A stretch of 7,627 bases of DNA from Desulfobacterales bacterium (GCA_012974475.1 JAAXQD010000216.1:1-7627), one strand, 5' to 3'. Numbered from the stretch's first letter, positions 1 to 7,495 are shown. The notes: generated by a model not told the origin, from the letters alone. A program made the numbers and translations.

Positions 1-663
1 ACCGAAGAGGCGGATGAATTGATTCGGTTTGCAGAAACCCGGAATCTTATTATCCAGGTCGGGCATCTTGAACGATTCAATCCGGCCATTGTTGCTCTTC
101 AGGATATCGTAAAAAAGCCGATGTTCATAGAATCGCACCGGCTGAGTACTTTTAAGGGACGCTCTACGGATGTCAGTGTCGTGCTCGACCTCATGATCCA
201 TGATATCGATCTTATTTTGAACTTTGTCGGATCGGAAATTAGCGATATTCGAGCTTCAGGGGTTCCTGTGATTTCCGAACATATCGATATCGCAAATGCA
301 CGTCTAGAATTTAAAAGCGGATGTGTGGCAAATGTGACAGCCAGCCGAATATCGACCAAAAATGAAAGAAAAATCAGACTGTTTCAAACAGATGCCTATG
401 TTTCTGTCGATTTTTCTAACCAGGACATTATTGTTATCCGGAAAGATGGCAACGCCGAAGGCACTCTGATCCCCGGTATGGATATTAAACAGGCTAGTTT
501 TGAAGCCGGTGACGCACTGGAAAATGAATTAAAATCCTTTGTCAAAGCGGTTGATCGGCGTGAACCTCCTGAAGTAACTGCTCAAATGGGGCGTGATGCC
601 CTGGAGATTGCCTTAGATATTATGGCGCAGATCAAGGATACCGTTCGACGATTTTTGCCTTAG
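1..663 (+). CDS. Gfo/Idh/MocA-family NAD(P)-dependent oxidoreductase, 5'-truncated
   Basis: This is the C-terminal part of a Gfo/Idh/MocA sugar or sugar-nucleotide dehydrogenase. The frame is open from base 1 (reading TEEADELIRF), so the gene runs in from outside; a TTG at 19 is internal and not the real start. About 220 residues remain of a family size near 320-340, and the nucleotide-binding GxGxxG and EKP motifs are missing. Visible family signatures are VGHLERFNPA (bases 58-87), which follows the Rossmann domain, and DLMIHDIDL (187-213), whose His (199-201) is at the usual catalytic position. The rest is the alpha/beta substrate domain, with the typical ending in which ELKSFVKAV and a GRDALEIAL helix close the protein. 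It sits 7 bases before lpxB. Oxidoreductases of this family beside lpx genes include GnnA, which makes UDP-3-keto-GlcNAc for amide-linked lipid A, so a lipid A sugar role is plausible. The substrate cannot be read from this fragment. Confidence 0.9.
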   Translation, partial: TEEADELIRFAETRNLIIQVGHLERFNPAIVALQDIVKKPMFIESHRLSTFKGRSTDVSVVLDLMIHDIDLILNFVGSEISDIRASGVPVISEHIDIANARLEFKSGCVANVTASRISTKNERKIRLFQTDAYVSVDFSNQDIIVIRKDGNAEGTLIPGMDIKQASFEAGDALENELKSFVKAVDRREPPEVTAQMGRDALEIALDIMAQIKDTVRRFLP

Positions 664-665
664 GA
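662..665 (+). promoter_or_regulatory. Ribosome binding site of lpxB, overlapping the upstream stop codon
   Basis: AGGA overlaps the TAG stop (661-663) of the oxidoreductase gene and lies 5 bases before the lpxB ATG at 671. This supports 671 rather than the in-frame ATG at 701 as the start. It also suggests translational coupling between the two genes. Confidence 0.65.
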
Positions 666-670
666 ATTCT

Positions 671-1810
671 ATGGACCGGTTTTCAGAAGAAAAATGTATC
701 ATGATTATTGCCGGTGAAACTTCCGGCGATATACACGGGGCAAAACTTGTCAGTGCCATGCGCAAAAGAAACAATGGACTGTTCTTTTGCGGTATCGGAG
801 GTCGGTTACTGGGTGAAGCCGGAGTCGAGCTTTTGATGGATGCTTCTGAGATTGCCGTTGTGGGCATAACGGAGGTTTTTTCAAAAATACCCAATATTCT
901 AAAAGGCCTAAGGGTTGCCAAAAAGACACTCAAAACTCTGCATCCAGACCTTCTAATCCTTATAGATTTTCCGGATTTTAACCTTCATCTGGCATCGTCC
1001 GCTAAAAAGCTTGGGATACCCGTACTTTATTACATAAGCCCCAAGGTTTGGGCCTGGAGATCCGGCCGAGTAAAGCGGATCGGGGAACTTGTGGATCACC
1101 TGGCAGTTATCCTCCCTTTTGAAGAAGACTTTTACAGAAGTCACGCAATTCCGGTGACATTCGTAGGGCATCCATTACTGGATACCCTAACTTCTCCACA
1201 AAACAAGACCTTGAACGGGCGAACAAAAGATAATCCTGTTATCGGCTTTCTTCCAGGGTCGCGCGATGGGGAGATTGCGAGGCATCTTCCGATAATGATA
1301 AATGCGGCTCGAATTTTACACAGGAAAATAGACTATGTAAAATTCTTGATATCGCTTGCCCCTGAAGTGAAGAGAACGTATGTGGAAGGAATTATTAAGA
1401 AACACAAGATAGCATTTGCTTTTGAACTGGTTGCAGACAGTTCTGAAAAAGTATTTGAACGGAGCACCTTAGTGGTTGCCGCATCCGGCACGGTTACCCT
1501 TGAAGCAGCAATTTCCGGAACTCCGATGGTGATTATTTACAAAGTGTCTCCAATAAGCTATTGGGTTGGCAGGGCCATGATAAAGGTAAAACATGTTGGT
1601 CTGGCCAATCTTATTGCAGGAAGAAAGATCGTTCCGGAACTGCTACAAAAAGAGGCATCTCCTATTAGGATTTCAGACACGGTATTTGAGATGTTAGGTG
1701 ATCCTTCCGGCCTTGAAAGGGTTCGGCTCGAATTGCTGAATATCAGGGATCTTTTGGGCGGGCCGGGTGCTTCGGAACGGGTTGCAGATATCGCATTGGG
1801 TATGATGTAA
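671..1810 (+). CDS. lpxB: Lipid-A-disaccharide synthase LpxB
   Basis: LpxB is a GT19 glycosyltransferase. It joins UDP-2,3-diacylglucosamine to lipid X (2,3-diacylglucosamine 1-phosphate), releasing UDP and forming the beta-1,6 tetraacyl disaccharide 1-phosphate of lipid A, at the cytoplasmic face of the inner membrane. The 379 residues match the family length (382 in E. coli). Motifs in order: AGETSGDIHGA (14-24), GIGG, DFPDFNLHLA, SPKVWAW (123-129), VGHPLLD (165-171), LPGSR (194-198) in the C-terminal UDP-binding half, SGTVTLE (272-278), and VGLANLIAGRKIVPELLQ near the end. The first ATG is chosen because an AGGA lies 5 bases upstream; an ATG at 701 would also leave the first motif intact. 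The gene is complete, with no missing motif. It follows the oxidoreductase by 7 bases and precedes msbA by 68. Confidence 0.97.
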   Translation: MDRFSEEKCIMIIAGETSGDIHGAKLVSAMRKRNNGLFFCGIGGRLLGEAGVELLMDASEIAVVGITEVFSKIPNILKGLRVAKKTLKTLHPDLLILIDFPDFNLHLASSAKKLGIPVLYYISPKVWAWRSGRVKRIGELVDHLAVILPFEEDFYRSHAIPVTFVGHPLLDTLTSPQNKTLNGRTKDNPVIGFLPGSRDGEIARHLPIMINAARILHRKIDYVKFLISLAPEVKRTYVEGIIKKHKIAFAFELVADSSEKVFERSTLVVAASGTVTLEAAISGTPMVIIYKVSPISYWVGRAMIKVKHVGLANLIAGRKIVPELLQKEASPIRISDTVFEMLGDPSGLERVRLELLNIRDLLGGPGASERVADIALGMM

Positions 1811-1878
1811 TTTTACCGTTCAATTGTAGAATTCATTTCCTTTCTGACGCGGATTTTTACATCCCCCAAAAATAATCA

Positions 1879-3714
1879 ATGTCGCCGGCAAAGGAGTATT
1901 TAGGGATCCACCCGGTTTCTAATGATAAAAAAATGTTTAAACTAAAATTAAAAAACAGGCACAAACACCTGCTATCCCTTGTCAAGGAAAACAAGTTGAG
2001 ATTATTTCTGGCAATGGTGTGCATGTTGGTTATCGCTATTGCAACCTCTGCAACAGCGTTTTTGGTAAAACCTGTGCTGGACGATATCTTCTTCAACAAA
2101 GACACCCAGATGCTTATTATCATTCCCATCGTCGTTATTCTGATATATTTTTTACGCGGCCTGGGGAGTTACGGGCAGGAATACCTTATGAATTATGTGG
2201 GGGAAGGTATTATCCGAAATCTCAGAAACGATCTTTATGACCGTATTCAGGATCTTTCTTTGGCCTTTTTTCATAAAGAAAAAACCGGTGTTCTGATGTC
2301 ACGGATTACCAATGATGTCAACATTATAAAGGCCATGGTCTCCACCGCTGTGACCGGATCACTCAAGGACAGCTTTACCATCGTCGGTTTAACACTGGTG
2401 ATCTTCTATCGAGACTGGAAAATGGCGTTGTTTGCGTTTTTGGTTTTACCACTGGCCTTTTTCCCATTGGTGGAATTTGGAAGAAGGGTTCGTCGTGTCA
2501 GTACCGGATGTCAGGAATCGATGGCCGATTTGAGTTCTTTTCTGCATGAAACCTTTGCAGGGAACAAGATCGTCAAGGCCTTTGGAATGGAATCGTATGA
2601 GAAAAAACGATTTTTTGAAAAGACACTCCACCTTTTTAAAATTGAAATGAAGGCGGTGGTTGCCAGGTCTTTGTCTTCTCCCATCATGGAATTTTTAGCC
2701 GGGCTCGGGATCGCTTTCATCATCTGGTATGGTGGTTCCAAGGTGATTTCAGGCACATCCACAGCAGGAACATTTTTTTCATTCATGGCTGCCGTCCTCA
2801 TGCTGTATGATCCGGTTAAAAAGCTAAGCGGTCTCAATAATGCTGTTCAGCAGGGGCTTGCTGCCGCTGACAGGGTTTTTGATATTTTAGAAATGGAAAC
2901 AGATATCAAAGAGAAAAAGAACCCTGTGGAAATTAAGCGGGGGCCGCACCGTGTATTCTTTGAAAATGTATTTTTCAAGTATGAAGATGTGATGGTCCTC
3001 AAAGACATCAATTTGGATGTCAAGGCCGGTGAGGTTCTTGCGTTGGTGGGTATGAGCGGTGGCGGGAAAACGTCTTTGGTTAATCTAATACCGAGATTTT
3101 ACGATGTAACCCATGGCGGCATCAGGATCGATGGCGTGAATATTTGCAATGCTTCGATATCTTCCCTTCGCGATCAGATGGCCATCGTTACCCAGGAACC
3201 CATCCTTTTCAACGAAAGCGTACGGAACAATATCGCTTACGGCAAAATGAATGCAACGGACGAAGAGATTATTAAGGCAGCAAAGGCGGCCTATGCTTAT
3301 GATTTCATTCAGCGTTTTCCTGACAAGTTTGACACCAATATCGGAGAGCTTGGCGGACGTCTTTCCGGCGGAGAGAAACAGAGGATCTGTATCGCCCGTG
3401 CCCTTTTGAAAGACGCTCCCATATTGATTCTTGACGAGGCAACATCTTCACTGGACGCTGAGGCGGAGATGCTCGTTCAAAAGGCCCTTGAAAATCTGAT
3501 GAAGGGGCGCACCACTTTTGTCGTCGCACACAGACTTTCAACCATCGATTATGCCGACCGGATTGCTGTTATTGTAAACGGTCGGATTGTGGAAGAGGGT
3601 AAACGGGAGGAACTGATTGCTCAAAAAGGAGAATTTTTCAAACTCTACCGGATGCAGTATAGTAATAGCCAGGACAAGGAATTTCATTCACAGCCGGTCT
3701 CTAACAATACTTAG
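1879..3714 (+). CDS. msbA: Lipid A export ATP-binding/permease protein MsbA
   Basis: MsbA is a homodimeric ABC exporter that flips core-lipid A across the inner membrane. The 611 residues carry the half-transporter layout: a cytoplasmic N-terminus, about six membrane segments (roughly 40-63, 80-100, 160-178, 182-200, 268-288, 293-314) and a C-terminal ATPase. ATPase motifs: Walker A GMSGGGKT (391-398), Q-loop Q439 in IVTQEP, signature LSGGE (495-499), Walker B ILILDE with D519 and catalytic E520, D-loop SSLD, and H-loop H551. All are intact. The family resembles general lipid and multidrug exporters, but the place between lpxB, lptF and waaA supports MsbA. The start is uncertain: no ribosome binding site precedes ATG 1879, and the first 18 residues are longer than in E. 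coli (582 aa). ATG 1933 (MFKLKLKNRH) is an alternative, also without a clear ribosome binding site. Confidence 0.94.
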   Translation: MSPAKEYLGIHPVSNDKKMFKLKLKNRHKHLLSLVKENKLRLFLAMVCMLVIAIATSATAFLVKPVLDDIFFNKDTQMLIIIPIVVILIYFLRGLGSYGQEYLMNYVGEGIIRNLRNDLYDRIQDLSLAFFHKEKTGVLMSRITNDVNIIKAMVSTAVTGSLKDSFTIVGLTLVIFYRDWKMALFAFLVLPLAFFPLVEFGRRVRRVSTGCQESMADLSSFLHETFAGNKIVKAFGMESYEKKRFFEKTLHLFKIEMKAVVARSLSSPIMEFLAGLGIAFIIWYGGSKVISGTSTAGTFFSFMAAVLMLYDPVKKLSGLNNAVQQGLAAADRVFDILEMETDIKEKKNPVEIKRGPHRVFFENVFFKYEDVMVLKDINLDVKAGEVLALVGMSGGGKTSLVNLIPRFYDVTHGGIRIDGVNICNASISSLRDQMAIVTQEPILFNESVRNNIAYGKMNATDEEIIKAAKAAYAYDFIQRFPDKFDTNIGELGGRLSGGEKQRICIARALLKDAPILILDEATSSLDAEAEMLVQKALENLMKGRTTFVVAHRLSTIDYADRIAVIVNGRIVEEGKREELIAQKGEFFKLYRMQYSNSQDKEFHSQPVSNNT

Positions 3715-3780
3715 GATCAAACTGAGGAATAAAAAAAGTAGGTATTTCAGACACAGTCGTCAATCCAACACCCTCCTGAC

Positions 3781-4974
3781 ATGAAAATAAATTCCATTAT
3801 AAACAGGTATATCTTCAAAGAGATGATCGGGCCGTTTGTCATCAATATGGTGTTTTTCACCTTTATATTCCTCATGACAAAGATACTCGATATCACAAAC
3901 CTGATTGTGAATTACAAACTCAACCTTTCTTCTGTCTTTTTGATTCTTATATACGCTGTCCCTCGTTTTCTGTCATTTGTGATACCCATGTCGGTGATGA
4001 TAACCGTGCTATTGACGTTTCTTCGGTTATCGAACGATAACGAACTTGACGCCCTTAAAGCGAGCGGGGTCAGCATTTACAGCCTAATGCCTCCTGTGCT
4101 GGCGTTAAGCGTAATGGGGATGCTCCTTTCTTGTTTTCTGACGGTTTATGCAATGCCCTGGGGAATGGTTTCCATGAAGGAACTGACGTTTCGCGTCGCT
4201 GCATCTCATGTCAATGCCGGACTTAAAGAAAGGACTTTCAACGACAGTTTCAAGGACGTCATGCTGTATATCAACAAAGTAGATTTGAAGAAAAAAAGAC
4301 TTATTGATGTGTTTATCGAAGATAAAAGGTCGAAGAATACTGTGAGCACCATTGTGGCGCCAAAGGGAAAGCTGTTTGGTGAACCTGACAAGCTTGTGAT
4401 CCATTTGCAACTTTATAATGGGGCCATCAATCAGGTCGACATCGAAAACAGATCGGCCCATTCCATCAACTTTGACACCTATGACGTGAGTCTTGATCTC
4501 CAAAAACCTTTTATGACTTCAGAAAGCGGCCCCAAAGACGAAGACGAGATGAGCCTTGGTGAATTTTGGCAGTATTTGAACACCGCCAAAAAAAAAGATG
4601 AACAATATTATACGACATTAATTGAATTGCATAAAAAATTTTCGATTCCCGCTGCATGTATTGCCCTTGGAATTCTGGCGATTCCACTGGGCGTTCAGTC
4701 GGGCTCCGCAAAACGGTCCACAGGCTTGGGGCTGGGACTGGTATTCTTTTTAATCTATTACTTAATGTTGTCTGCGGGACAAGTCTTTGGAGAAGCCGGC
4801 GTGTATCCACCGGCGATTGGAATGTGGGTGCCGAACGTTGTTATGGGGGGGCTGGGTCTGTTTCTTGCTGTCAGAACCGCAATCGACCGTCCTGTAAAAA
4901 TCGATTCAGTGATTGACCCTGTTAGAAAAAAAATTAGACAGATGTTAGGAACCAGCGAAAACAGGGGTGGTTAA
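3781..4974 (+). CDS. lptF: LPS export permease LptF (YjgP/YjgQ family)
   Basis: LptF pairs with LptG to form the membrane part of the LptB2FG ABC extractor, which lifts LPS from the outer leaflet of the inner membrane into the Lpt bridge. The 397 residues (E. coli 366) show three N-terminal membrane segments (about 16-36, 51-80, 102-124), a periplasmic beta-rich domain (about 127-280) and three C-terminal segments (about 287-303, 315-333, 345-365). The cytoplasmic coupling-helix motif NELDALKASGVS (87-98) carries a Glu (E88) at the position that contacts LptB in this family. It is assigned to LptF rather than LptG by GLKERTFND at the start of the periplasmic domain, and because it comes first of the pair. 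No ribosome binding site is visible before the ATG; the bases just before it are pyrimidine-rich (CCCTCCTGAC). The protein N-terminus (INRYIFKEMIGPF) is typical, so the start is kept. Confidence 0.93.
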   Translation: MKINSIINRYIFKEMIGPFVINMVFFTFIFLMTKILDITNLIVNYKLNLSSVFLILIYAVPRFLSFVIPMSVMITVLLTFLRLSNDNELDALKASGVSIYSLMPPVLALSVMGMLLSCFLTVYAMPWGMVSMKELTFRVAASHVNAGLKERTFNDSFKDVMLYINKVDLKKKRLIDVFIEDKRSKNTVSTIVAPKGKLFGEPDKLVIHLQLYNGAINQVDIENRSAHSINFDTYDVSLDLQKPFMTSESGPKDEDEMSLGEFWQYLNTAKKKDEQYYTTLIELHKKFSIPAACIALGILAIPLGVQSGSAKRSTGLGLGLVFFLIYYLMLSAGQVFGEAGVYPPAIGMWVPNVVMGGLGLFLAVRTAIDRPVKIDSVIDPVRKKIRQMLGTSENRGG

Positions 4975-4987
4975 GATGCTGTATGGT

Positions 4988-5012
4988 TAGGAGGTCCCGT
5001 TTCAACGGGGCT
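4988..5012 (+). promoter_or_regulatory. Perfect Shine-Dalgarno sequence without a start codon, merged with a hairpin
   Basis: TAGGAGGT (4988-4995) is a full anti-16S match, yet no ATG, GTG or TTG follows at normal spacing; the lptG ATG is 76 bases further on. It runs straight into an inverted repeat, CCCGT (4996-5000) and ACGGG (5005-5009), with loop TTCA. With wobble pairs the stem extends to 4993-5012 and covers the last GG of the Shine-Dalgarno. No T-run follows, so it is not an intrinsic terminator. The sequence is seen directly; a regulatory role for lptG translation is inferred. Confidence 0.45.
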
Positions 5013-5071
5013 GTATAGAGCTTCAATTCGGCGTTTAACAAAGCTAAAATGATACAAATCGGTCTATCGTT

Positions 5072-6148
5072 ATGTCTATTATCTACAGATATATAACCAT
5101 TCAGATTTCAAAATATTTCGGTATTGTTCTGACTTTTGTAATCGGCATATATATTTCCGTCGATTTTCTTGAGAAGATAGACGATTTTATGGAAGCAGGG
5201 TTGCCGTATTCGAAGACCATATTTTTTTTTATATTGGAAATACCGTCTGTTATAGTCCAGATCATACCGATTTGTATTTTGCTGGCGGTTCTCATCGTTT
5301 TTAGTCTCATGACCCGACACAATGAGATTTTGGCCCTAAGAAGCAGTGGCGTCCGTATCTATTATCTTTTTAAACCGGTGGTTATTATTGGATGTATCTT
5401 GAGCGGCCTTCTTTTTTTATTTTCCGATGTCATCGTTCCCATTACAAAGGCAAAGTCAAATCAGATTTGGCTCAGAGAAGTCCGCAAGGAATCCACAGTC
5501 GTTACCGAGGAAAAAAACATTTGGATTAAAGGTAACCGACTTATAACACACATAAACTATTTTAATCCAAAGGTAAAAACCATTTATGGAATCACGGTGT
5601 ACCGGTTTGATCAACGTTTCCAACTCATCAGAAGAATCGATGCCAAGAAAGGTGTCTTCAAACAGAAAAAATGGTTGTTATACGGAATAATGGAACAAAA
5701 TTTAGACAAGGAACAGGGGGATTACAATATTACGTTCCACGACCAGCAGGTTAAGAGGCTCGACTTTATACCTGATGATTTAAATCGGGTGGCCAAAAAA
5801 TCGGAAGAGATGACTTTCAAAGAACTTTCGGCATATATAAAAAAGGTTGAGGCGGAAGGATATGATGCGACGAATTACCGGGTTGACCTCTATGCTAAAG
5901 TCGCCTTTCCTTTTATCTGTATCATCATGTGTATGGTGGGAACCGGTATTGGCGCCAGAGGAAAAATAAAGGAAGGTATGCCCGTTGTCATCGCATACGG
6001 TATCGGCACGGCATTTCTATACTGGATTTTTTACAGCTTCTGCCTATCCCTGGGATACGGTGAAATGCTGCCGCCCAGCATTGCTGCATGGACTGCGAAC
6101 CTGGCTTTTTTCTGTTTTGGAGCTGTAACATTATTAAATGCTGAATAA
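5072..6148 (+). CDS. lptG: LPS export permease LptG (YjgP/YjgQ family)
   Basis: LptG is the second membrane subunit of the LptB2FG LPS extractor and the partner of the preceding LptF. The 358 residues match the family (360 in E. coli). Three membrane segments (about 16-33, 49-79, 102-121) are followed by a periplasmic beta-rich domain (about 122-275) and three more segments (278-296, 302-324, 333-354). The coupling-helix motif HNEILALRSSGVR (83-95) carries the expected Glu at 85. The N-terminal IYRYITIQISKYF and the FLEKIDDFMEAG loop after the first segment fit LptG better than LptF. An in-frame TAA at 5045-5047 rules out any start far upstream, and ATG 5072 has no local ribosome binding site. 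The 97-base gap to lptF is unusual for a pair often tightly linked. Confidence 0.92.
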   Translation: MSIIYRYITIQISKYFGIVLTFVIGIYISVDFLEKIDDFMEAGLPYSKTIFFFILEIPSVIVQIIPICILLAVLIVFSLMTRHNEILALRSSGVRIYYLFKPVVIIGCILSGLLFLFSDVIVPITKAKSNQIWLREVRKESTVVTEEKNIWIKGNRLITHINYFNPKVKTIYGITVYRFDQRFQLIRRIDAKKGVFKQKKWLLYGIMEQNLDKEQGDYNITFHDQQVKRLDFIPDDLNRVAKKSEEMTFKELSAYIKKVEAEGYDATNYRVDLYAKVAFPFICIIMCMVGTGIGARGKIKEGMPVVIAYGIGTAFLYWIFYSFCLSLGYGEMLPPSIAAWTANLAFFCFGAVTLLNAE

Positions 6149-6150
6149 TG

Positions 6151-6164
6151 AGTCACGCGTGACT
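6151..6164. repeat. Perfect 14-base palindrome between lptG and waaA
   Basis: AGTCACGCGTGACT is its own reverse complement. It starts 3 bases after the lptG stop and ends 26 bases before the waaA start. Pairs two and three bases beyond each end also match, with one mismatch directly flanking. It could be a dimeric repressor site or, in RNA, a 5-bp stem with a CGCG loop. There is no T-run, so it is not a standard terminator. The symmetry is seen; any function is inferred. Confidence 0.5.
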
Positions 6165-6175
6165 AATGGAACATG

Positions 6176-6183
6176 AAAAAGGA
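6176..6183 (+). promoter_or_regulatory. Ribosome binding site fixing the TTG start of waaA
   Basis: AAAAAGGA ends 7 bases before TTG 6191, a good spacing. The in-frame TAG at 6188-6190 directly before the TTG means the gene cannot start earlier without reading through a stop, so this site decides the TTG start. Confidence 0.7.
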
Positions 6184-6190
6184 CACGTAG

Positions 6191-7495
6191 TTGATAATTC
6201 TATATAACATACTGTTTTTTATAGTGATAGCTTTGGGATTTCCCCTGATAATTCCCATGGTCTTGATATCTGACAAGCGACGGAGAACTGTTCCTCAACG
6301 ATTGGGGATAGCCCGGTTACCAAGAGAATTAACACGCAAAAGACCCGATACGTCTGAAAAAAAGCGCGTATGGATACATGCGCTTTCGGTGGGAGAGGTG
6401 ATTTCCGCAATTCCACTCGTTAAAGGGTTGAAGATGTTTTCAAATACCAGAGAGATTGTATTTTCTGCTTCTACCAAAACAGGCTTTGATATCGCCAACC
6501 AGTATTTAACAGACACTGTTCATTCTATTTTTTATTTTCCTTATGATCTGATCTTTTCAGTAAAACATATTGTTCAAAGAATAGATCCAGCCGTTGTTGT
6601 CATCGTCGAGACGGACATATGGCCCAATTTTCTTTTTGAGATGAAAAAACGTCAGGTGCCTGTTATTCTAGTTAATGCAAAACTGTCTAAAAAATCTTTT
6701 TCCGGATACAAACGTTTTGGGTTATTTGCCAAACAGGTATTTTTGAATTTTTTTCATATCTGTGCTCAATCTGTAGAGGATGCAGGGTGTTTTCAAGAAC
6801 TTGGTGTTCCATTCGATCGGATAACTATAACCGGGAACGTTAAATTTGATGTAACACATCAAATCCAGGGTTCACAAGAAACAGATAGCTTAAGGCAATC
6901 CATGCACATACAGAATGCCCGGAAGGTATTTTTGGCAGGGAGCACGCATCCAGGTGAAGAGTCGATGCTGTTGGATGCGTTTTCAAAAATAAAACATCAC
7001 GAGGATGATTTATTACTCATTGTGGCACCCCGTAACCCGGAACGTGCCGCTTCAGTATTTCGTATTTTTTATTCTGCAGGATATTCAGTTGGCCTCATGA
7101 AAGGACTTAAAAAGATATCATCCGGCAAAATATTGGATGTTATCATCATTGATACCATAGGCCTTCTAAAAAAACTTTATGCTATAGCTGATATCGCATT
7201 TATTGGCGGGAGTCTGGTGAATTGCGGTGGACACAATCCTCTTGAACCCGCAGCATTTTCCAAACCGATTATATTTGGACATGATATGAGCGATTTTGCT
7301 GACATATCAAAGATGCTTTTGGATGCTGGAGGTGCCGTTCGTGTCAAGGACGCAAAAGCGCTTTATAACGCCCTGGTTTTACTTATTGAAAATGACAAAA
7401 GAGCTTTGGAGATGGGAAAGAACGCCTTGGGGGTTTTGACCGCCAATAAAGGGGCTGTTGAAAAGACGATAAAAGTGATCAAGCCATACCTTTAA
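6191..7495 (+). CDS. waaA: 3-deoxy-D-manno-octulosonic acid (Kdo) transferase WaaA
   Basis: WaaA (KdtA) is a GT30 enzyme that transfers Kdo from CMP-Kdo to lipid IVA at the cytoplasmic face of the inner membrane. The 434 residues match the family (about 425). Visible parts: an N-terminal membrane anchor (4-26); a basic stretch KRRRTVPQRLG (29-39); WIHALSVGE (61-69) with E69 at the catalytic base position; ETDIWPN (140-146); GNVKFD (215-220) at the domain junction; and GGSLVNCGGHNPLEPAA (339-355) in the CMP-Kdo-binding C-terminal domain. All key motifs are present. The start is TTG, supported by AAAAAGGA 7 bases upstream and by the family N-terminus (LYNILFF). How many Kdo units it adds cannot be read from sequence. 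Position after lptG and before a possible lpxK fits an LPS operon. Confidence 0.96.
   Translation: MIILYNILFFIVIALGFPLIIPMVLISDKRRRTVPQRLGIARLPRELTRKRPDTSEKKRVWIHALSVGEVISAIPLVKGLKMFSNTREIVFSASTKTGFDIANQYLTDTVHSIFYFPYDLIFSVKHIVQRIDPAVVVIVETDIWPNFLFEMKKRQVPVILVNAKLSKKSFSGYKRFGLFAKQVFLNFFHICAQSVEDAGCFQELGVPFDRITITGNVKFDVTHQIQGSQETDSLRQSMHIQNARKVFLAGSTHPGEESMLLDAFSKIKHHEDDLLLIVAPRNPERAASVFRIFYSAGYSVGLMKGLKKISSGKILDVIIIDTIGLLKKLYAIADIAFIGGSLVNCGGHNPLEPAAFSKPIIFGHDMSDFADISKMLLDAGGAVRVKDAKALYNALVLLIENDKRALEMGKNALGVLTANKGAVEKTIKVIKPYL

Noticed and set aside
2511..2837. Antisense frame of 108 codons within msbA, and similar frames elsewhere on the - strand
   Set aside because: They follow from codon bias of the sense genes. 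No - strand gene is supported in the window.
3715..3780. Possible terminator or hairpin between msbA and lptF (CTGA..AATA with TATTTCAG)
   Set aside because: Pairing is weak with a two-base bulge, and no T-run follows.
4105..4503. 132-codon antisense frame within lptF
   Set aside because: It lies wholly over a well-supported conserved gene, resembles no known protein and has no convincing start signal; it is a shadow frame.
4588..4596. A9 run inside lptF (and a T9 run at 5222-5230 in lptG) as a programmed slippage site
   Set aside because: The normal frames (KKK and FFF-type codons) continue through to complete proteins of expected length, and no alternative product is evident.
5014..5059. 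Promoter for lptG (TATAGA at 5014 or GATACA at 5051)
   Set aside because: No matching -35 element at correct spacing, and no sigma-54 pattern; such hexamers are common by chance in AT-rich spacers.
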